Part shown: positions 59,557-64,000 of the stretch, in pieces
Position numbering within the stretch: position 1 is the stretch's first letter
How the letters are laid out: the number at the start of each line of letters is the position of its first letter
NCBI GenBank assembly: GCA_016415585.1
Contig: CP066552.1
Coordinates: forward strand, 434,001-498,000
DNA length: 64,000 bases
Reading direction: 5' to 3'
DNA from: Pectobacterium carotovorum
GTDB taxonomy: Bacteria > Pseudomonadota > Gammaproteobacteria > Enterobacterales > Enterobacteriaceae
Notes under the pieces: model-generated
Database searches by the model: none
What the model saw: the letters and a program-made list of their open reading frames with translations, nothing else
What the model was told of the DNA's origin: nothing
Position numbers and translations under genes: made by a program

Positions 59557-59587
59557 AACGCCGCAGGAACCCCCGCGGCGTTTTTTA
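59557..59587 (+). terminator. Terminator of rraB
   Basis: AACGCCGC / GCGGCGTT stem with a 10-nt loop, then six Ts, 25 nt after the rraB stop. Confidence 0.88.
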
Positions 59588-59626
59588 TTCGGTATGACAG
59601 CGCGTGATTACTGTACCTTCAGCTTA

Positions 59627-60130
59627 TTACAGTACCTTCAACATCGTCACTTCACAGTCGGTATGGCCTGTGTTACCCATTGGATGGGGAATCGATTCAA
59701 AGCCCAGCGATTCATACAGTTTTATTGCACTGGTCAGGTGTCCAGTGGTTTCCAGATAACAGCGGCGAAAGCCGTGCTGACGCGCAAAATCAAGCGCCTG
59801 TATCGCTAATTGGCGTGCCAACCCTTTGCCACGAGCGATGGGTAAGAAATACATTTTCTGCAATTCACACACATCTTCTTCACCCGCAAGCAGTGGCGCA
59901 ACCCCACCACCGCCAACCACATGGCCTTTATATTCAACAATCCAATAGGCGCTTTTCGGCTGGCTATACAGAGCAAATAGTGCATCCAAATTGGGATCGG
60001 AGACGGTGTAGCCTTTATCGGCCGTCAAACCAAACTCAGCAGAAACCTGACGGATGACCTGGGCGATAGCAGCATCGTCCTGCGCGGTGATTGGGCGTAC
60101 CTGAAGATTGGTGGAGGTCGCGGTTGTCAT
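59627..60130 (-). CDS. yjgM: GNAT-family acetyltransferase YjgM
   Basis: A 167-aa GCN5-related N-acetyltransferase, matching E. coli YjgM in length and position. The acetyl-CoA motif is [20 protein letters not shown] near residue 95. [20 protein letters not shown] at the start and [20 protein letters not shown] near the end are also typical. Substrate not determined from sequence. It is convergent with rraB and divergent from yjgN. Confidence 0.9.
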   Translation of the reverse strand: MTTATSTNLQVRPITAQDDAAIAQVIRQVSAEFGLTADKGYTVSDPNLDALFALYSQPKSAYWIVEYKGHVVGGGGVAPLLAGEEDVCELQKMYFLPIARGKGLARQLAIQALDFARQHGFRRCYLETTGHLTSAIKLYESLGFESIPHPMGNTGHTDCEVTMLKVL

Positions 60131-60424
60131 AATACGTACTCTTGCTCTTACGGTTTACGAGGGGAATGATCCTAGCCGATTGTAATACCATTTCAGACCA
60201 CATTGGTGCAATGTCTATGTCCGTTATAATCGACGTTGGCTATATGTTAGCTTCTCTGCAGACTTCCTTATTCCTTGTAATTAATAAGTATATTAACTTG
60301 TTTGGTTACTGTTAACTTTTATTGTTGTCGTTAACAAGACGTGCTTAAATAAGCCGCTTTTTGTTGCCTACAACGTGTCGAACGAAGCGTTTATAAGGCT
60401 TATTTCTTTTAGGATGAAAGGTTT

Positions 60425-61606
60425 ATGACTACCAATATTTCAGAAAATAACACGCAGCATCGCGTGCAGTTTCACGGTAAGGCTGGGGAATATTTTGCAA
60501 TTTGGCTGGTGAATGCGTTATTAACGGTGATCACCTTAGGTATTTATTCTGCCTGGGCCACCGTGCGTCGCCGTCGTTATTTCTACGGTAACACGGAAAT
60601 TAATGGTGACCGTTTTGATTACCACGCAGAGCCCATTCAGATCCTTAAAGGGCGTTTGCTGGTTATTGCCGGTATCATCTTGTTTTATATCGTGATGATG
60701 ATGTCACCAACGCTGGGCACACTTATCGCTTTGGCATTTTCGGCACTGATTCCGATTATTGTGATCCGCAACTGGCGTTATGACGCTATTATGTCCAGCT
60801 ACCGCGGCGTCCGTTTTAATTACCATTGTCAGACGGGCCGTGCATATTGGGTATTACTGCTTTGCCCTATTCTGTTGTTGCTGGCTTTTTATGCCGCGTT
60901 GATTGTGGCAGGGTTGATTGGGTCGCAGAGCGATAGTCCGATACTGATTGGATTTATCGTGCTGGCGATTGCTATTCCAGGGTTTGCTGCGGTAAATGGC
61001 ATCATGAAAATGATGCAGCTTGATTTCTATGTTAATAACCTGTCCTTCGGTAAAACGGCATTTAAAGCAGAACTAACGAAAGCGGCGTTTATTAAATTTT
61101 CCCTGATTAGCCTGCTGATTTTTGTTCCTTTCCTGATCGCGTCGCTGTCATTCATGGGCTCGTTCTTTTTCACGCTGTTCCAGATTGTGATGATGGGCGG
61201 TGGCAATGAAGATACTGTGCTCATGATGCTGCTAAGCAATATCTTTAATCTGGTGATGATGGTAATTGTGATGCTACTAGGCGCGCTGGTTTCCAGCAGC
61301 TATGTGGCGGTTGCACAGCGTAACTATTTGTTTAACCAAACGTCGCTGAATGGCGGTGTGAAATTGCACTCTTCTATGCAAACGCTGTCTTACATGGGAT
61401 TACTGATAACCAATAGCCTGATTACTATTTTTTCTTTGGGTTGGGCAGCACCAGTGGCAGAGATTCGTCACGCACGCTATATCGCGAATGCGACAGCGAT
61501 TGAAGGCGATCTGGCACTGCTGCACGTTCAGGCACACCAGGACACAGCAAACAGCGCACTGGCCGAAGAAGCCGTGCAAGCGCTCGATTTGGGTGTTGGC
61601 CTGTAA
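60425..61606 (+). CDS. yjgN: YjgN-family (DUF898) inner-membrane protein
   Basis: A 393-aa membrane protein of the DUF898 family, matching E. coli YjgN (398 aa). It starts with a soluble RVQFHGKAGEYFAIWLVNAL. TLGIYSAWATVRRRRYFYGN is a signature stretch that recurs in part near the C-terminus (FSLGWAAPVAEIRHARYIAN), indicating an internal repeat. Six to seven hydrophobic segments lie between. Function unknown. AAAGG precedes the ATG. It is followed 16 nt later by a metalloprotease gene, an arrangement that suggests the two proteins act together at the membrane. Confidence 0.92.
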   Translation: MTTNISENNTQHRVQFHGKAGEYFAIWLVNALLTVITLGIYSAWATVRRRRYFYGNTEINGDRFDYHAEPIQILKGRLLVIAGIILFYIVMMMSPTLGTLIALAFSALIPIIVIRNWRYDAIMSSYRGVRFNYHCQTGRAYWVLLLCPILLLLAFYAALIVAGLIGSQSDSPILIGFIVLAIAIPGFAAVNGIMKMMQLDFYVNNLSFGKTAFKAELTKAAFIKFSLISLLIFVPFLIASLSFMGSFFFTLFQIVMMGGGNEDTVLMMLLSNIFNLVMMVIVMLLGALVSSSYVAVAQRNYLFNQTSLNGGVKLHSSMQTLSYMGLLITNSLITIFSLGWAAPVAEIRHARYIANATAIEGDLALLHVQAHQDTANSALAEEAVQALDLGVGL

Positions 61607-61622
61607 GTTATAAGGCAGGAAT

Positions 61623-62660
61623 ATGAATATTGAGGGGCATTATCAATACCCCGGATTGGCGGCCCGCGTGGCCGCTTCTCTTCATTTAACGGATAACGGT
61701 TCGACGATGGTGCTAAATACTGGGTCATCGAACACGACGTTTGCGCTGGAGCAGGTCACGGTTTCCGATGCATTGGGCTCCATTCCTCTGACGTTAACCT
61801 TTCCTGACGGTGGCCGTTTTGTTCCTGCCGACGACCCCGCCTTTCGCGCGTGGTATTCCGCAAGACGCCAACCGGGACTTGTACACCGTCTGGAACGCCA
61901 TAAACGTGGCGTCATTCTCACGTTATTCGCCACCATATTGATGGTGATAAACTATGTTTACGTGGTTCTGCCGTGGGCGAGTTCTGCGTTGGCACTCCGT
62001 ATGCCTACCGTTATCGAACAGCAACTGGGACAAAACACGCTGAAGCTGTTACGGCACAGTGATTTTAAGCCTTCTAAACTGCCTGTTGAACGCCAGCAGG
62101 CGATGCAAGCGCTGTTTCAACAGGTCATGCCCGCTGATATGCGGGAAGACAAAACGCCACTGCGCCTGGAGATCATGTCCGCGCCTATTGGGCCGAATGC
62201 TTTTATGCTGGCGGATGGCACGCTGATTATCAGTGACGATCTGGTGAAGCTGGCGAAAAATAACGACGAACTGGCTGCGGTGATGCTGCATGAAATGGGG
62301 CATCACGCCTATCGCCACCCAATGCGTATGGTAGTGCGTTCGTCGTTGGTATCGCTGACGTTCATGTGGATGACGGGAGATGTCAGCGGCGTGGGGGATA
62401 CCGTGTTGCAGTCTGCCGCTTTTATCAACGAGATGCAGTTTTCCCGCGATATGGAACGGGAAGCCGACGCATGGGCAATAGCAGAAATGCAGCAGCAAGG
62501 ACGTTCGCTTCAGTCGATGCAGGCAATGTATCGGGCCTTGATCGCTAACGACCGCAGTCATGATGAAATTGATTCGCTGGATTTACCGGACTGGCTGAGT
62601 ACGCACCCAGATATGGATGAGCGGCTGAAAGCCATTGAAAGCGAGATGAATAAGCACTAA
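61623..62660 (+). CDS. M48-family membrane metalloprotease
   Basis: A 345-aa protein. Residues about 1-85 are a small N-terminal domain, followed by one membrane helix near residue 97-115 (GVILTLFATILMVINYVYVV). A peptidase domain follows with the zinc motif HEMGHHAYRH at residues 223-232 and the third-ligand helix SRDMEREADAWAIAEMQQQG near residue 280, in the HtpX/BepA-like M48 style. NAFMLADGTLIISDDLVKLA just before the zinc motif is typical. AGGCAGGAAT precedes the ATG. It is co-transcribed with yjgN. It should degrade or process envelope proteins; the target is unknown. Confidence 0.92.
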   Translation: MNIEGHYQYPGLAARVAASLHLTDNGSTMVLNTGSSNTTFALEQVTVSDALGSIPLTLTFPDGGRFVPADDPAFRAWYSARRQPGLVHRLERHKRGVILTLFATILMVINYVYVVLPWASSALALRMPTVIEQQLGQNTLKLLRHSDFKPSKLPVERQQAMQALFQQVMPADMREDKTPLRLEIMSAPIGPNAFMLADGTLIISDDLVKLAKNNDELAAVMLHEMGHHAYRHPMRMVVRSSLVSLTFMWMTGDVSGVGDTVLQSAAFINEMQFSRDMEREADAWAIAEMQQQGRSLQSMQAMYRALIANDRSHDEIDSLDLPDWLSTHPDMDERLKAIESEMNKH

Positions 62661-62707
62661 TCCTCAACTCTCGATTCTCACCTCCGATCTAACCCTGCCT
62701 TGTGTCG

Positions 62708-62734
62708 ATCGTGTGTGGTGTCACCGCACACGAT
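62708..62734 (+). terminator. Hairpin after the M48 protease gene
   Basis: An ATCGTGTGTGGTG / CACCGCACACGAT inverted repeat (one G-T pair), 48 nt after the stop and followed by a C/T-rich stretch. It probably terminates the yjgN operon. Confidence 0.65.
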
Positions 62735-62743
62735 CTCCTTTCT

Positions 62744-63015
<272 letters not shown>

Positions 63016-63282
63016 GATTATATTTTTGATCAAAAAAAGCTCACTTTGCTGTTTTTATAAACGCGAGTGTCGAGCGGAAAATATGAGCCGAGTAGCCAGA
63101 CGATTAACAGGAATGCGTTAAATATCATCCTATTAAAAACTATCTGTAGAATCTTTCGCGATAAATAAAAAAATCAGAGAATAATCTCTTTTTATTATTA
63201 GTCCGCTTATGTTTATTGGGATTTTTCCTAATAGACATTAAAATCGTGGCTTCACGACTTCATGATTACCGAAGAGTTATTT

Positions 63283-64000
63283 ATGATTAATCGAATACTA
63301 TCAGGGGTGGTGGGCGCATTTCTGTTAATGCTGTCACCATTAACGCATGCACAGGCCAATTTCCCAGAGCCCAAAGAAGGCGACTGGATTGCGCCAGAAT
63401 TTACCTTCAACAGCGGCGAAAAATTAAAAGATCTGCGTATTCATTACTACACGATCGGTGATAAAACCAAGCCCGCTGTCTTATTGCTACATGGAACGAA
63501 CCAGCCGATTAAATCACTGTTAGCAAATGGTTTTGGTGGCGAGCTGTTCGGGCCGGGTCAGGCGCTGGATAGCAGCAAATACTTTATTATCATGCCGGAG
63601 AGCATCGGTTCTGGAAAATCGTCCAAACCGTCAGACGGCTTACGAATGAAATTCCCACAGTACGATTATAACGATATGGTGCAAGCACAATATCGCTTAA
63701 TCAAAGAAGGGCTGGGTATTAACCACCTGCGCCTGGTGATGGGATATTCCATGGGCGGCATGCAAACCTGGCTCTGGGGTGAAAAATACCCAGACATGAT
63801 GGATGCGCTGGTGCCAATGGCATCGCTGCCGAATGAGCTGTCTGGCCGTAACTGGATGATGCGCCGCATTTTGATTGAATCCATCAAGAACGATCCGGTG
63901 TGGAATAACGGTGATTACATACAGCAGCCGCCAACGCTGAAAACGGCCAACATTATGTTCAGTATCGCCACCACTGGCGGCACGCTGGCGTATCAGAGCA
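63283..64000 (+). CDS. Secreted alpha/beta hydrolase, cut by window end
   Basis: The frame runs open from ATG 63283 to the window end (239 codons seen). Residues 1-25 are a signal peptide (ILSGVVGAFLLMLSPLTHAQ), so the protein is periplasmic or exported. The hydrolase fold is shown by AVLLLHGTNQP near residue 67, the homoserine-acetyltransferase-like IIMPESIGSGKSSKPSDGLR, and the nucleophile elbow GYSMGG at 154-159 with Ser156. It belongs to the MetX-like branch, but an export signal makes a biosynthetic acyltransferase unlikely; a periplasmic esterase or peptidase is more probable. The AT-rich 260 bp upstream hold its promoter. Confidence 0.82.
   Translation, partial: MINRILSGVVGAFLLMLSPLTHAQANFPEPKEGDWIAPEFTFNSGEKLKDLRIHYYTIGDKTKPAVLLLHGTNQPIKSLLANGFGGELFGPGQALDSSKYFIIMPESIGSGKSSKPSDGLRMKFPQYDYNDMVQAQYRLIKEGLGINHLRLVMGYSMGGMQTWLWGEKYPDMMDALVPMASLPNELSGRNWMMRRILIESIKNDPVWNNGDYIQQPPTLKTANIMFSIATTGGTLAYQS

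Overview
The window reads as chromosome of a soft-rot enterobacterium, most probably Pectobacterium or a close relative in the Pectobacteriaceae. Gene order repeatedly matches E. coli blocks (dkgA/yqhD/yqhC/yghB/metC/exbBD; yraR/yhbP; nrdDG; ridA/pyrIB; yjgK, argI, rraB, yjgM, yjgN). The inserted cargo is typical of plant-associated enterobacteria: a complete scr sucrose regulon, a TRAP transporter, a type VI secretion (T6SS) effector island, a bactofilin and a type I-E CRISPR-Cas locus. No rRNA or tRNA gene was recognised.

Bases 1-19,300: a GntR regulator and dkgA are followed by an eight-gene T6SS island (hcp, vgrG, DUF4123 adaptor, unknown 286-aa gene, nuclease-like effector, two candidate immunity or accessory genes, PAAR; 2.49-10.50 kb). 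In E. coli yqhD and dkgA are adjacent, so this island looks inserted between them. It has its own sigma-54-type promoter with a duplicated 20-bp upstream element and ends beside an IS3-like remnant. Then come yqhD with a nitroreductase gene, divergent yqhC, yghB, metC, and a TRAP dctMQP set lying between metC and exbBD.

Bases 19,300-29,310: exbBD with a Fur-box candidate, scrKYABR (one strand, ScrR-type operators ahead of scrK and scrY), then a 62-codon gene and a bactofilin with two plausible starts.

Bases 29,340-44,540: type I-E CRISPR-Cas: cas3, then casA-casB-cas7-cas5-cas6e-cas1-cas2, array 1 (26 repeats), an intact higBA module, a lipoprotein gene, then array 2 (24 repeats). Array 2 is preceded by a duplicated 3' end of cas2 plus leader, so it probably arose by segmental duplication. 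Between cas3 and casA lie a higA-like gene with only a stub of its toxin, and a two-repeat degenerate mini-array in the opposite orientation beside a pair of inverted hairpins.

Bases 44,700-64,000: a hypothetical gene, a PLP decarboxylase, an MFS exporter with divergent HxlR regulator, yhbP and yraR homologues, nrdDG with NrdR, DnaA and FNR-like sites, ridA, pyrBI with its attenuator and leader peptide, a YjgK-like gene, two tandem PAS-LuxR regulators, an IS4-family remnant, argI with ARG boxes, rraB, yjgM, yjgN, an M48 metalloprotease, an enlarged ERIC-like element and the start of an alpha/beta hydrolase cut by the window end.

All assignments rest on reading the translated sequence and on remembered family features; no database search was run.
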